DNA from: Cristatella mucedo
Lineage: Eukaryota; Bryozoa; Phylactolaemata; Cristatellidae
DNA: 64,000 bases
Reading direction: 5' to 3'
Assembly (NCBI GenBank): GCA_009760855.2
Contig: WPIO01000062.1
Coordinates: 1,522,001 to 1,586,000 of the forward strand
Shown: one piece after another, positions 1-11,815 of the stretch
How positions within the stretch are numbered: the stretch's first letter is position 1
How the letters are laid out: each line of letters starts with the position of its first letter
Notes under the pieces: generated by a model
Told to the model about the DNA's origin: nothing
What the model saw: the letters and a program-made list of their open reading frames with translations, nothing else
Database searches by the model: none
Position numbers and translations under genes: made by a program

Positions 1-19
1 AGTAGGTAATAATAAGAAT

Positions 20-577
20 ATATTAATAACACACTTGATATAGCGTCCTCAGAGAACTCAATCTTTTTCTAGGTGCTTTACATTTGCTTCAAAGGAAGCA
101 CGATCAAATGGTTAGTGGTAGAATGCTCGATAAACAAGAATAACATGATTAGGGGTGACATGCAAAGGGTCAGCATGCAAATGTGCTTAGTGGCAGCACG
201 CATGAGCACATAAAGGACGAATCAAAGGGACCCACTAAATGCTGTCATAAATAGGTGCGCTTTTAATTTCTTTTTAAATGTGGACAAGTCAGGGGATGTC
301 GTGACGGAAGTCGGGAGTAAGTTCCAGGCTTTGGGAGCATAGGAACTAAAGGCACGGTCTCCAAAGAATTTGAGGCTTGTACAAGGTATAGTTAAACAGT
401 TAGATTCCGAAAACCAGATGGTACGATGCTTCGTCTGGTGGGGCAGTAGGTCTAGTAGGTAGGCTGGAGTAAGGACATGAAGTGACCTAAAAGTGAGTGA
501 CAAAACCTTGAAGTCGATGCGTTGCTTGACTAGGAGCCGGTGCAGGTCGGCGAGAAGTGGTGTGAGATGTGAGATGG
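20..577 (-). mobile_element. LINE family A (CR1/L2-like), 3' fragment
   Basis: Begins at the reverse complement of the LINE A tail (AGAGAACTCAATC near 53-65) and runs through the C-terminal ORF2 part. The encoded LLADLHRLLVKQRIDFKVLS and DRAFSSYAPKAWNLLPTSV are the family's terminal motifs. The frame is broken beyond about 570. Confidence 0.8.
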
Positions 578-1035
578 CGTTGTATAAGAATCGTGGAAGT
601 GAATCTTGCAGTCTAGGACCTGCAGACCAAAAGCTCCTGTTATTTGTCAATGGTAGCGTGGGAATGGAATTTATTTTTTGTCCACGGAAGACCTGAGGAT
701 ATGAGACTAAGCTGAAACTAGTGTAGCAGGAAAGGTAGGCATGCAAGAGCCAAGCAATGGTGAGCCTATAAAGAACTTTATTCTATATTCTTTTATCAAC
801 TTGGTGCCATCGAAGCTCCTTCAGCAAAGGAGACACGTGGCTGTTGTTAACTAGCCTTGCACCCACATTCACCACCAGCTTCAGTGGCCTATTGACTTTT
901 TCAGTTGGCCAGCCAAAATTAAATTGCAATAATTTAACATAGATAATACCAGGGAGCTAGCTCCATTCTTTGCAAGCCACAATGCAAGACGGTTCCTAAT
1001 CTTATATAGGGATCGGTCATGATGGCTAGCTGTGG
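578..1035 (-). mobile_element. LINE family B fragment, without its 3' end
   Basis: TATAAGAATCGTGGAAGTGA and the following 'AGACCAAAAGCTCC' match the family B copies at 38290 and 41860. The AAGGAGACACGTG to GGCCAGCC stretch (820-915) matches the copy at 55150-55260. Diverged and without an open frame. Confidence 0.65.
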
Positions 1036-1059
1036 AGGCAGTCACCTTAATGAAACTTT

Positions 1060-1350
1060 AGACGACGCCTGAATTCGAGCACATGGTGATGGTCGCACAA
1101 CAGTCTAACCTATTACAAGAGTAAAGTCTCCTAGTCCAGCTGCATGTTTGGGGTATCCTATGAGGTAGTTCCGTTTTATCGTTGTTTACTTTAAGGAAAT
1201 TTGCGAACATCCAGGATCGAGTGTCTGCAAGGCAAGCATTCAATTTATCAGTTGCTGTTGCAGATTCTGATGGTTTAAACCACAAATACAGCTGAGCATG
1301 GTCAGCATAGAAGTGAAAGCAGATCCCATGGGCACGAGTCACTTATTGTA
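1060..1350 (-). mobile_element. LINE reverse transcriptase fragment (YADD region)
   Basis: The - strand reads GICFHFYADHAQLYLWF, then MFANFLKVNNDKTE. The first is a mutated reverse transcriptase catalytic loop (FHFYADDTQLY in active CR1-like elements; the second Asp is His here). It is an inactive 5'-truncated piece. Confidence 0.7.
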
Positions 1351-1744
1351 GAAGTTCACGGGGTAGCCTACGAAAATTTTTAAGAATTGTTAATTTATTT
1401 GAAGTTTCCATATTAAAAGATAAACTAATTATAAATGCAATCACAAATTTTGGTGGTTTTCAGATGAGTAGAACATGGTAAATAAAATTGCTATTTAAGA
1501 TCTATTTAAACCGGATGTATCATCGAGCTCAACAAAATAATTTTCTTTGAAAATAACGTTGCCGGAACTGCGGTTTTCTGGTGAACTCAGCGAATATAAG
1601 CTACTTAGCCCTAAACGGACCCTCAGAAAATAACTTTGGAAAATGACCATACGTAAAAATTTCCCGGAAATGACACGTCCCTTGAGATCAAACGTCCGAC
1701 TGGTAGTATAACAAAATCATAAAAGAGTAAACCACCTATCTGTT

Positions 1745-1800
1745 GGGGCCTAGTCCCGCCTCCGCTTCCCCGCCCCGCCCATGGCAACCGGCTGCAAACG
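1745..1800. promoter_or_regulatory. GC-box cluster with RFX-like half site
   Basis: CCCCGCCCCGCCC (1768-1780) gives overlapping Sp1-type GC boxes in AT-rich surroundings, followed directly by CATGGCAACC (1780-1789), an X-box half site. GC-rich sequence continues at 1935-2070. It looks like a promoter of a gene not otherwise seen here. Confidence 0.35.
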
Positions 1801-1922
1801 ACATTCCAAGGCCCACTCCTTATTTACTTGGCAGAAACATGTTTACATTGGTATGTTTACATCGGATTACAAACCGGAAGTCACTGTCGTTTGGCCAGTA
1901 GACGAACATTAGGGATAATGTA

Positions 1923-2117
1923 TTAAGAATTTACTGCTGCCGGGGCCGCCGTAACTAAGGAGTTCATTATCACGGCACCGCATGAATCCTGGGACAGCTG
2001 ATCCAGTTCCTGTAGCAGCCATAACGCACGAGGCGACAGCCGCGAGTGGTACTTTGTACGGCGGCCGGTCAGCGTGGTGACTTGGATGGAACTATCGCGT
2101 CGTTTACTGGAAGCCAG
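1923..2117 (-). other. Orphan open frame behind an acceptor-like site, possible exon
   Basis: On the - strand, TTTTCAG (acceptor-like, 2125-2119) leads into a 64-codon frame that ends at TAA (1925-1923). It contains RALWLLQELDQLSQDSCGAV. A second frame starts with a 38-codon ATG ORF at 2022. No family is recognised. The GC-rich composition and nearby GC boxes are the only support. Confidence 0.2.
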
Positions 2118-3499
2118 TCTGAAAATGTTGATTTATTTCTATTCAAGGAAATTTAGGTCATTTCAAGTTCTCATTTATGTCGTTAATAGTTGTATATTTT
2201 TATTGGCGAATGCGGGTGAGCCGCCCGGCTGTAGCGTGGATTGACGTGATGGCCTGCGGTATGAGACCTATCGCGGGTATGTTCTGCTTAGGCTGTATAA
2301 GTATCTTGTTAGGTTGACCTATCCCTAAGATCCACATTTATCTATTTATTTAATTGTTCATGTAATAATAGCGTTTCCTAGTGCTGCCTCTTGGTTATAG
2401 CTTGGAGCTATCAAGTTTACCTGCAAACGGCAGTCCAATGCCTGCTGTCACATATGTCATATCTCCTTAAATAATTATCCGATCACCTTAAAACTTTGGA
2501 ATGTATGATTGTAGTTACATAATCATTCCAGCCTTCTCGCGTGCATATTGGACCTCAGTAGATAGACTTCATTTGGTCAAAACTGGCTGTTTGTCATGCT
2601 AAGCCTTTTGTCATCCTTTCACTCACAGGTCGTAAAAATGTCACAGGTAGGGTAATAGTGACCCAATCAGTGTGAACTTCGAAATACACGCTCGTAAGTA
2701 TGTGTTTCCAGGTTGTATGGCGACAAATGTAGTAACAATCTTGTTATTTGTCACCTACATGCTTTGGCAGCTTAAGTTGGCTTCTCTGAGTGCTGTCCCA
2801 GCAATGTTACTTGGTACCTCATCAATTGTACAACTTGGTCGATACTGAGCCGATCTGTGTGAAACTTGGAATATAGGCAGGGCTCACCTATCTCCACGTC
2901 CCCCCCCCCCTGTGCATCTACGCATAATGGGTGTGTATGCATATAATGTGCCTGTCACAAAATGTCCCTGGGCTGTGGTCGTGATAGTCAACAGTTTGAA
3001 TGTCGATTTTTTGTATTTTTGTTGTGGCGGGGTTAGCGTGGAGTCAAGTGTCTTGCATCTATTGAGCGGTTTGCCATATTTCTACAATGACGTAGTAAAT
3101 CAGGGCGATTTGATGGTAAAGCCGTGTATGGCTGAGCTGCAGTTATACGTGACCTTGGTAAATGTCATCAGAAGGTAAATACGGCAGCTATATCACATCA
3201 AACGATAGCTTATGTTACCAGTGTTCTTTGTGCCAATTTTCATGCCATTCATTTTATTGGTCTTAGTACGATATTAATAAATGTGCTTCGGGGGGGGGGG
3301 ACAACTCACTGTTAGCAGCCATTTTTGGCAGGATAACTCCCACTACTGGCCGCCCTACCCCCACACGGAGAACAGCAAAGGACCAAGAACGAACTCTTAC
3401 AGCACTCCACAGGTGACCGGTCTGGTGGACGAGATTTGACCACTACACGACATGGACTGACTGCTCTAGGAAAAGTACGATTTGAACCACGCCAGTGTT

Positions 3500-3850
3500 T
3501 CACCTGCCAGACCGATTGTCGTTTTCAATCGTTGAATAACATATTGTGATCAATAGTGTCAAACGCAGCTGACAGATCCAGCAGAACCAGGGCAGTGACA
3601 TTTCTGTCACCGTTTAAACGAGATGTCGTAGGTTACAGGGAGAGAGCAGTTTTAGTGGAGTGTTGTTGCTTGAATCCAACTGAAGTGTTTCTGACAATTC
3701 TTTCAGACGTGTGCTACTAGCTGCTTAGCGACAATCTTTTCGAGATCCTTCGACAAACAAGGAAGAGAGGAAAACTGGGCGATAGTTTGCTATGATCTCT
3801 GAATTTAATCCAGGCTTTTAAAGTGTTCGTCAAATGATCGCCGATTTGAA
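3500..3850 (-). mobile_element. LINE reverse transcriptase fragment (motif A region)
   Basis: The - strand reads ALVLLDLSAAFDTIDHNML (about 3595-3540), the reverse transcriptase motif A with its catalytic Asp, preceded at about 3780-3730 by a decayed LSKDLEKIV motif. Frames are broken. The piece ends near ATTATTATT at about 3880. Confidence 0.65.
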
Positions 3851-5204
3851 AGAATTTGGAGCAACCCGTTATATATGAATTATTATTAGTATTATTGTCA
3901 TCGTAGTGGGTAATAAAAAATTGTCTGCTACAGGGCACGAACCCCCACGACTTGGATCGTGAAGTGCTAGCCTTGCTTCTAAATTATAATATAGAGTCGC
4001 TGGAAGGATATCCATGAGCAAAGAAACAAAAATGCCGAAATCTGTTATTACACAACGAGAGCTGCCACTCCCAGTCACCGTAAAGGTATCCACGAAAGGG
4101 TGCCGGGCAGAGCCAAAACCCATGTCAGCAGTGCTCAGTAAAGCAGGTGGCAAGCAATACTTTTGTGCAGTGCACGAGTGACATTGCATACCCATAGAGC
4201 AATTTGCAATGTGTATTTCATCATGTCACAACTCGAGTAAGCCCCAGAATGGCTGGTTCATATAGGTTGTGTAATGCCTGGGTCTTCGACACACATTGGC
4301 AAACGATTGCCATATGGCTGACCTGACCGTTGGAGCACAAGCTAATGTTAATCCTGTCTATAAATAGCAACCCATCGGCAAAGGTAAATGCAGCCTCTCC
4401 TTGCTTACCTATTCGATCAGAGGTCTCAGTACGAATGACTGGTGGAATCCAGCTACTTTATTAAGGGGCAGAGGTGGCACCATGGCTGGCCACTTCAGGC
4501 TAGTTCAAGGAGGGCTGTAGGCCAGAAGCCCTTCCTAGCCTCCCTGTGGCAGAGTATGCTCACGGCAAAAATCCTGTGGCAAGTCACTGAGTAATCCGCC
4601 CTCGGTAGTAAAATTAGCTGGACTGCCACAATTGACATACCTGGCATTATCATGGTAGGAAACCAGCAATCGCAGCCTGTTCCTGAGGCTAAACGAGTCA
4701 AATACCTCGATTCTTAAATAAAGCACTCATCTACCCGAGGACATGTGCTGGAAAACTGCTGTGTCGTGTAAAGGCAGGATCTCACTGCAGCGAGTGATGC
4801 ATGCAAAGCCGAGGCCATGTTGGCATCTCCTTCATGCAAGCTCCGTGTAAATCATTAGAAAAGGTGCTCACGGTCCGAAGCTATGTTCTAATCATAACAA
4901 GATGTTCCATGCTGTTGTGAGCAGCTGATGCCGAGTTTATTGTGTATTTTGGTACTGCTGTCTTAACTACACGCGGCAACAGCTCCAATTGGTACAACTA
5001 GGTACCACCAGTAACTACAAATGTGGCAACAGGTTCTTCAAAAGACAAGCCGTTTGCACACCTACAAATTACTGTGGAGCCGAAAGACTAACTAACAAAC
5101 AAAGGGTAGGTTTATAGGGAGGTCTAAAAGCAATTGTGAAGTAACAGCCTGGCTTTCAATCTCCACAGCAGAATATCTATGGTTTAAAGCCCAGAACTGC
5201 AGTC
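3851..5204. other. Intergenic, nothing recognised
   Basis: Overlapping short frames on the - strand (3717-4195, 4495-4726) show no domain, and no repeat shared with the rest of the window was found. Confidence 0.5.
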
Positions 5205-5290
5205 TCGATAGCTCGTTCGGTAGAGCAGTGGACCGGTAACCCAGAGGTTGCACAAGCAGTACCGGTTCGATGCGAAATTCTCCATCGATG
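5205..5290 (+). repeat. tRNA-like SINE head (family 3)
   Basis: TAGCTCGTTCGGTAGAGCAG is an A-box-like tRNA segment and ACCGGTTCGATGC is a B-box-like segment. The body to about 5420 is unclassified. It resembles the head at 22205. Confidence 0.5.
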
Positions 5291-5420
5291 TTCAGCCCTT
5301 GGCCAACCCCAGTTGTCCTGCATTATGAAACTGACGTTGATCCGATTTGAGGTCATGAGAGCTGTAATCCTTAGAGAGATGCTCTCAACCAGCAGGACCT
5401 CCGAATCTCTATTTACTTAA

Positions 5421-6344
5421 TTGTCGACCGCCTTGACACAGCCTTGTTACAGCTGGGCAAACGAAACTCGAGGCCAGCTCGGTATGAGCATAGCCGGGCC
5501 ACATGGGTCTTCAAGTCGGTGCCCCCTCCACCAGCTGATGCCTGCCGTGGGTCAGAATCAATGCTTGACAAGGTCACGAGTATTTACATAACCTCAATAC
5601 CATGACTGGCACAAAAAAGAGCTTATATAAGCATAGTGCAACAACACCTGTCACCAAAAGCTTCCTTTATGTAGAGCAGGTTATTGGTACAAGCCTTATG
5701 GATCGATGGTCAGCTGGTCCAAAGTAGGTGATGTGTAATCAAAGTAGTTTACCCTGGATGATACCAGATATTCAGAGCCAAAAAGCTGTTGAGCTCAGTC
5801 AGGGCACCTGCATGTCTGGACGAAGTTTCTAGAACTTTCTAGGCCTCTCTAGAGATGATGAGTCGAAGCATCTGCCGGATGCTGAGAATGCAACCCGAAG
5901 CTGCATCATTTATACTCTGGCTCTAAGAGTGGCTTCGGCAGTAACAACCACACACCTCTGCTACTCTAACGATCACCTCTTGCCTAGGTTGCAGAAATAG
6001 GACTGTCCTTATAGAAACGTTCACTTATCGTTTTCGGTCCACTAGGGAAAGCACCACACATTCACATGCTGTGTGGCAGTGCATGATAGCATACTTGTTC
6101 CCATGCGAATGCACACTCATCTAGGCATTGCCAATCTTTGCTAATTATTGGAACTGTTGAATAAGTCTGCCACTGACTGCATACATCCTACTGACAGCAG
6201 ATGATTATACGAACCATAAAACTACTGGCTTTTATCCCAAGTCCTTTATTGATTTATCCGACAAGAAGGCATACAGGCAAGATTGGCCCAAGTATATATC
6301 TAAGAATCATGGGGGATGCATTGAATACGTGTGCTTGATTGATT
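5421..6344. other. Intergenic, nothing recognised
   Basis: No open frame of note and no match to the repeat families of this window. Confidence 0.5.
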
Positions 6345-6640
6345 GAGTGTTACTTGCAGTTTGGTTCGCCCATCAGAGAGCTAGTCGATGAACAACGCCA
6401 ACGGTTTATCGCTCAAGGCCGCAAGACGCATGACTGCCTTCGCCCCCTTCTCACACTCGAGTCTCTTCTCATCGACCTCGGCTGTCCCTTGGCCGATCCC
6501 GATGGTGAATCCACCATCTGTTCACCAGCCGATTATCGGCCTGCGTCAACGCCTCATTAGAAGCTGACTACAGCTGTGCACAGGCCCCTCTCGGGGATGC
6601 TCCCACCAGCTGTTGAGGAAAGGAGCAGTACCAGCCCACA
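6345..6640 (-). repeat. Unclassified repeat family U, copy 1
   Basis: On the - strand this segment aligns along most of its length to 10385-10715: GGTGGATTCACCATC versus GGTAGACTCACCATC, and TAGCTCTCTGATG versus TGGCTCTCTGATG. No coding motif or terminal signal is recognised. Confidence 0.6.
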
Positions 6641-6939
6641 TGCAATCGAACTACATTACTAACTAGTCATACAAACTAGCGGCCGCGAGTCTTTTGCATG
6701 ATTTTGCATGCTCGTCTTAACATAACAACCGTGTATTTTTGTACGCTTCCCTAAGCAGGATGCCGTGCTTTTCATTAATTATTGGTTGTTGCTTCTCTTG
6801 AAGCTAATTGTAAAGCACCTGAATAGAGATCAGGCTATCTTAGCGCGACATGCAGAATACATTATTATTGTACTTGGAGCGGATTGTGATGATAAGACTG
6901 CAGAGATAAGTTATCTAATATGTAAAATTTCTGCAATGG

Positions 6940-7098
6940 TGAGCCATAATGGCTCACTAGGTAAGGCGGTTGCTTTTCACGACCTCGGCCCCGAGGTCGT
7001 GGGTTCAATTCCTGCGGTGGGCGATCTTTTATCGCCACTGCAAGCGGTGGTGATGGCCGTAAAGGCTCTTCTGTCACTATAAAAAAGAGGCTGTTTTA
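6940..7098 (+). mobile_element. SINE family 2 (tRNA-derived)
   Basis: Starts TGAGCCATAATGGCTCACTA and has a B box GTGGGTTCAATTCC at about 7000-7013, a hairpin CGACCTCGGCCCCGAGGTCG between the boxes, and the body GCGGTGGTGATGGCCGTAAA ending near AAGAGGCTG. It matches the inverted copy at 58217-58379. Confidence 0.75.
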
Positions 7099-7774
7099 TC
7101 AGCTAGGGCAATGGGTGGTAAGAGTATTTCTTCGGATAGGCAGCACAAGCCATTCGGCTCTTTGAAAAGGAGGTTGTAGTTCAACTGCTTTGAAGTGCAT
7201 ATCACAAACTGGTCCCACAATCCTATAAAACTAATTAATCTCTGGCACCCAACCTAATGTGGCCTTCTGCAAAACGTGATATACACATTTGTTCTCTTTG
7301 ATCAGAAACTTGATGATTAATTTTGGAATGAACTTATGTCACATCTCACTGTCTCTCACACTTTATCCTGCTGCTGCATCCATTGAGTCAAAACCAAACC
7401 CATCACAGCACGACCGATTGGGCAAAGCTGCTATCGACTTTCCTCCTAATTCTCCATCTCCTGCAATGGGAACTCTATCCAGTCATAAAGGAAAACAACT
7501 TCAAAACCGATATATATTATTAGGGCATTCGAACTACACATGCTAAGTATTTGTATCGATCAGATTCCGTTTTTGCTTCAACATTAATGATGAAAACTAT
7601 GCAAAACGTTCGTGTTAGCACAGGCTCATAAGTTTATACTTACATGCATCAGAGGACCATTAAGTTAGCTCAAATCGGTCGCTTTGACAGCTTGTACTGC
7701 TTATAGAGTAGTTATGCATACATGGAGTATGGACGTAGAGAGTTTCGACTGTATGCTTATTGCCCTTAAGAAGG
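7099..7774. other. Intergenic, nothing recognised
   Basis: The only frame (7289-7546, +) lacks recognisable motifs. Confidence 0.5.
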
Positions 7775-9560
7775 CAGTGTGTTGTCTCTTAGATGAGCTC
7801 GGCTCCCGAGCTGAGGATCAGACGTGATCTCGAGAGTGGTAGACATCCAGGTTTGGCACTCTTTTAGCTAGTAGATCATCAGGTAGAGCCACTTTGCTAT
7901 CCTACAGTAGTTCTATGCAAAGCCATTACCACTGGGCCCGCTCCACCGTGAGAGCCGTGAAAGCCGCCGAACGAGAACTTTGGGCCCAGTGATAGACTTA
8001 CAGATTCTCCCTGATTATGTTTGGTTATCACGACTACTAGTTACCGCATGGCTTCCTGCGATTGGTAATAAATGGCCTGCCGTGTTGTTGATTTGATCTT
8101 CAGGTATGAGACTGCTCACACAGATACACATTCATAACATTGGCGACGAGAATGTGATTCAGACAGCACATTGTTTGGAATACGGCAGGATCTGGTACAA
8201 GAGCTCCGCCAGGATCAAGGGAGCAGATGAACCCAGACTAAGCTACAATCGCTGAAAGGATGTGCCATGAGGAAAATTTTTCAGAGCACTCCTGGCGATA
8301 AGCTATGCTCACGATCATCCTTCCGGGTAAGCGGTATTCCATTATCAAGATGGAGATAGCTCCACGAAAACCGGCCGACCTCCTGATACAGGACATTGTT
8401 GCATTTGTAAGGAGAATCCTTCTTCTCCTGCCTCTGTGCCATGTGTGTGCTACATACACGATGGGGATTCCTGCTCATACCCTATCTGTACTAGCTTTGA
8501 TACTGGATCTTCTAAGGAGACCAACTCATTGTCTGGCCCACAGGTGCCTGTCATGGCGGAGCAAGAGAAACCGTGTGTGGTGGCCTGCGAGGTAGCAGCC
8601 TGCAAGGCGGCTGTTTGCGTTTTCGTGGAAGAGGTCCTCGAGGCTGGGGTCCACGAAACGGTGGTCCACGATGTGGTGGATGAGAAAACGCCAGTCTGTT
8701 AAACGGCTGCCCGCCAGACGACAACGGAGGTCTGCTAGAAGGCAGCATTGATTGAGATCGCCTAGACGGCACCAACGACGGCCAGCGACATGGCTCCGAC
8801 GACGGTCAGCTCTGCCAGTCAGTGCTGCCACGACTGCTACCGCCGTGATTAAAACCGGCGGCAGGAAAGCAGCCGCCAATGCGACGGAGACAGTTGGGAC
8901 ACGTGCGGCGGAAGGAGGTGGTGAGTGAATAATCCCTGGTTATGGGGAAAGGGCACTGACTGTGCCCCAGCGATGCCTTAAAGCTGGTGGCCAACATAGC
9001 CGGTTAGTTGCTAAAGGGCGCTTTGATGTGCCTCCTCTGAGCGGCGATCTGGTAGCCTCGATGCCAGTGATGACGAAGCTTTGTACCTGCCGCTTTACAT
9101 TTCACGCTTTCGTGTGCTTTTCGCACGCTTGCTTGTCATTTCATGCTTTATTGTGCTTCTTGCTTGCTTGGTGTGCCTTCCCTAAAAAAAAGATACTTGG
9201 CTGTATTTTCTTTGATGCCCCCTAAGTTCGTCCCAGATGAAGAATTGTCTGAAACCTGGCTCCCGAGTCGTGGCCGCTACTTCTTGGCTGTCGTTTCAGA
9301 AACCGACCGATGCTCAGTCGGGTTCTCGTGGGAAGAAAGGAAGTTGGATCCGCTTGTGAGAGCTTACAGCGCCGGTGGAAGTCGCCGAAAGAGGACCGGG
9401 GACCGAAAAATAGACCTACAGATTCTCCATGACTAGGATCGACCATCAGGGCCACTCGTTCCAGGTACTGCGATTGATCATGCACTGCCTACCGTGTTGT
9501 TGACTCGATGGTTTGGCGTTCGACTGCTCGCACAAATAAACGTGCATAACAGCCACCTTT
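7775..9560 (+). mobile_element. Possible non-autonomous LTR retroelement
   Basis: Two diverged direct repeats, about 7775-8140 and 9245-9560, share GACTTACAGATTCTCC / GACCTACAGATTCTCC, TGCCGTGTTGTTGA / TACCGTGTTGTTGA and ACTGCTC(A/G)CACA in the same order. Just after the first lies ACATTGGCGACGAGAATG, typical of the sequence following the 5' LTR in Ty3/gypsy-type elements. An A-rich tract (9184-9193) precedes the second. The interior has only short frames (8436-8702 and 8962-9225) and no recognisable pol. The LTR ends are not defined. Confidence 0.45.
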
Positions 9561-10335
9561 TCGAGATGTATGAAAAAATAACGCAGGCTACCAATGATTC
9601 GTGACGTTTGGTTCAGAGAGCTGCGATTAGGCTAAGCAAACACGGAGGACTAAGCATCGACTTACAGGCAACGCTCAACAGTGGCCTTACCGATCTTTTA
9701 CCCAGCTCGTGTCATAGGTGGCTGTGAACCGTTGCACACATAATCAGAACCTTGCATTTACGACCTGCGAAAGCACTTTGGAATCACGTATTGTAACTAT
9801 ACCGAATCATGTATCGAAACCTTTTAACCTTTGCATTGTTCAATGGCATATAGAATCATTGATTTTTTCCAGCAGATGTGTAGGTATGAAGACCTCTGCA
9901 TTCCGGCACCCTTCGATTTCAGTTGCACGGCTACTGCTGGGCAGCTTGGCTTGCTTGGATGATAGTCGAACAAACGTGTCAATTTCAAGCGTTCTAGTGG
10001 CACTTCTCTTTGCACTGTATACAGCGGAATCGCTTCAGCCTTTGTAAGCAGGTTATACTCAGTGTAATTGGCTGGCCTCTTCCACGTTTCGACTTGTACA
10101 GCGTGTGGAGACAAAGACAGTAAGTATCATTGCATTCAGCAATTCTGCCGTTCAATGACCTGCGGGCCAATGCGCCAAATTCAACTCACTTGAAACGAAC
10201 AAAAGAACATTTAATATACAATGTTCCGCTAGCATGCACCCAAGGCCTGGATCTCACTACATCCTAACATAGAAAATAACAACCCCAGTTTCTCGGACCA
10301 CTTGCTTTGTCTGTGTGTGCAATCCTGTATTTACT

Positions 10336-10382
10336 TTGTGTAGTTCGTATGTATGTATGTATGCATGTATGTATGTATTGTA
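10336..10382 (+). repeat. GTAT/GCAT tetranucleotide repeat
   Basis: About ten imperfect units of GTAT with a GCAT variant. Confidence 0.8.
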
Positions 10383-10384
10383 TG

Positions 10385-10720
10385 CAGGCTCCTCTGATAA
10401 GCCACTGGTGAGCTGTTAGAAGCATCACCGAGAGGGGCCGGTGCACAGCCGTGGTCAGCGTATGATGTGGCATGGACAGAGGCCGGTAAGCCGCTGGTGG
10501 ACAGGTGGTAGACTCACCATCAGGGTCGGCCTGTGCGCAGTTTTGGTCCTCCTCGATTAATCATCGGGGTCGACCAGGGGACCGTGGGAGAGGGGACCTG
10601 GGCAGTCGAGGAGAGGGAGCCGAGTGGGAGAAGGGGCCGAAAGGAGCCGTGCGCCCTTCGGCTCCGTGCGTCACAATAAACTGTTGGTTTGGTCATCGGC
10701 TGGCTCTCTGATGTGCGAAT
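10385..10720 (+). repeat. Unclassified repeat family U, copy 2 (inverted relative to copy 1)
   Basis: Inverted partner of 6345-6640, 3.7 kb away. Contains GAGAGGGGCCGGTGCACAGC, GGTCGGCCTGTGCGCAG, then ACAATAAACTGTTGGTTTGG. More GC-rich than its surroundings. Confidence 0.6.
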
Positions 10721-11119
10721 CAAACTACACTACACAAGTTCTGAACATTATCACGAATCAGTTGGCTGCTTCCCCACATGTAAACTCGAGCACCGAAGTA
10801 TCAGTGACCGCCTCAAAATGTATTTATAAGTAGTAGGCAATCGACTACGGAACATTAGACCAAAACATAAAGAGTGAATGCGCCCAAATAACATAGTGCC
10901 TGTCACGGTGTTGTTTTCCTAAACCACTGTTTTCAAAAGAGAAATATCAGAGAAAGCATCTTTAATATTTAAACTTATTTTAAAATGGCAGTACTCCACA
11001 GTTTACAGCACTTTAAAAGGACTGCACTGCTCATTTTGGAGGTACTTAGATATGAGTAGAGGAATGAAAAAACTGCGTACCGGCTATGCTTATTTCCTAA
11101 CCTAACGCTATCACCCATC

Positions 11120-11815
11120 GGCATGCCTGAGGTCACTGCTTGCTTGCTGGCCTACCACCAGCATGTTCAAACGGGCGATTACAGCTATTGCAAAACTCCG
11201 AAGCTTGGCTTGTCAGTCGTGAGCGGCGCAGTTGCCACATCACATCACTTCTCGCCGACCTGCACTGGCTACCACTCAAGCAACGGATTCTCTTCAAGGT
11301 TTTGGCGCTCACTTTTAGGTCACTTCATTCTTTGGCCCAGGCCTATCTCTCAGATCTACTCCCCCACCAGGCCAAGTATCGTACCACTTGCTTTTCGGAA
11401 TCCAACAGTTTACCAATACCTCGTACAAACCTCAAATTCTTATGGGACCGTGCATTTAGTTCTTATGCTCCCAAAGCCTGGAACTCACACAACATCCCCT
11501 GACTTGACCACATTTAAAAAGAACTTAAAAACGCACCTATTTAGGACAGCATTTAGTGGGTTCCTGTGATTTGTCCTTCATGTGCTTATGCGGCTGACAC
11601 TGTGCATGCTGCCACTAACCACATTTGCATGCTGACCCTGTGCATGCTACCCCTAACCATGTTATTCATTTTGTTTGTTTATCAAGCATGATATTACTCA
11701 CCATTCAATTGCGTTTCCCTTTGCAGCAAATGTAAAGCGCCTAGAGAGAGAGAGAGAGAGATTGAGTTCACTGAGGGCGCTTTATCAAGTGCATTATTAT
11801 TATTCTTATTATCAA
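11120..11815 (+). mobile_element. LINE family A, 3' fragment with full tail
   Basis: Encodes, with frameshifts, LLADLHWLPLKQRILFKVLA and DRAFSSYAPKAWN, then about 240 bp of 3' UTR with the repeat unit CTGTGCATGCTGCC. The tail is GCGCC...GAGGGCGC and the terminal ATTATTATTATT. A GA microsatellite has expanded inside the tail (11744-11763). Confidence 0.85.

Larger units (their letters stand above)
1351..3499. other. Intergenic, mostly unclassified
   Basis: Apart from the GC-box island and the orphan frame, the sequence is AT-rich with no recognisable gene. The frame at 2912-3178 (+) has no recognisable motif. A C run at 2897-2910 and a G run at 3291-3300 are homopolymers. 3312-3490 may belong to the LINE piece that follows. 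Confidence 0.5.
9561..11119. other. Intergenic, unclassified apart from the repeats listed
   Basis: Frames at 9718-10047 (+) and 10114-9824 (-) overlap each other and resemble no known protein. 10721-11119 is AT-rich with no feature. Confidence 0.5.
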
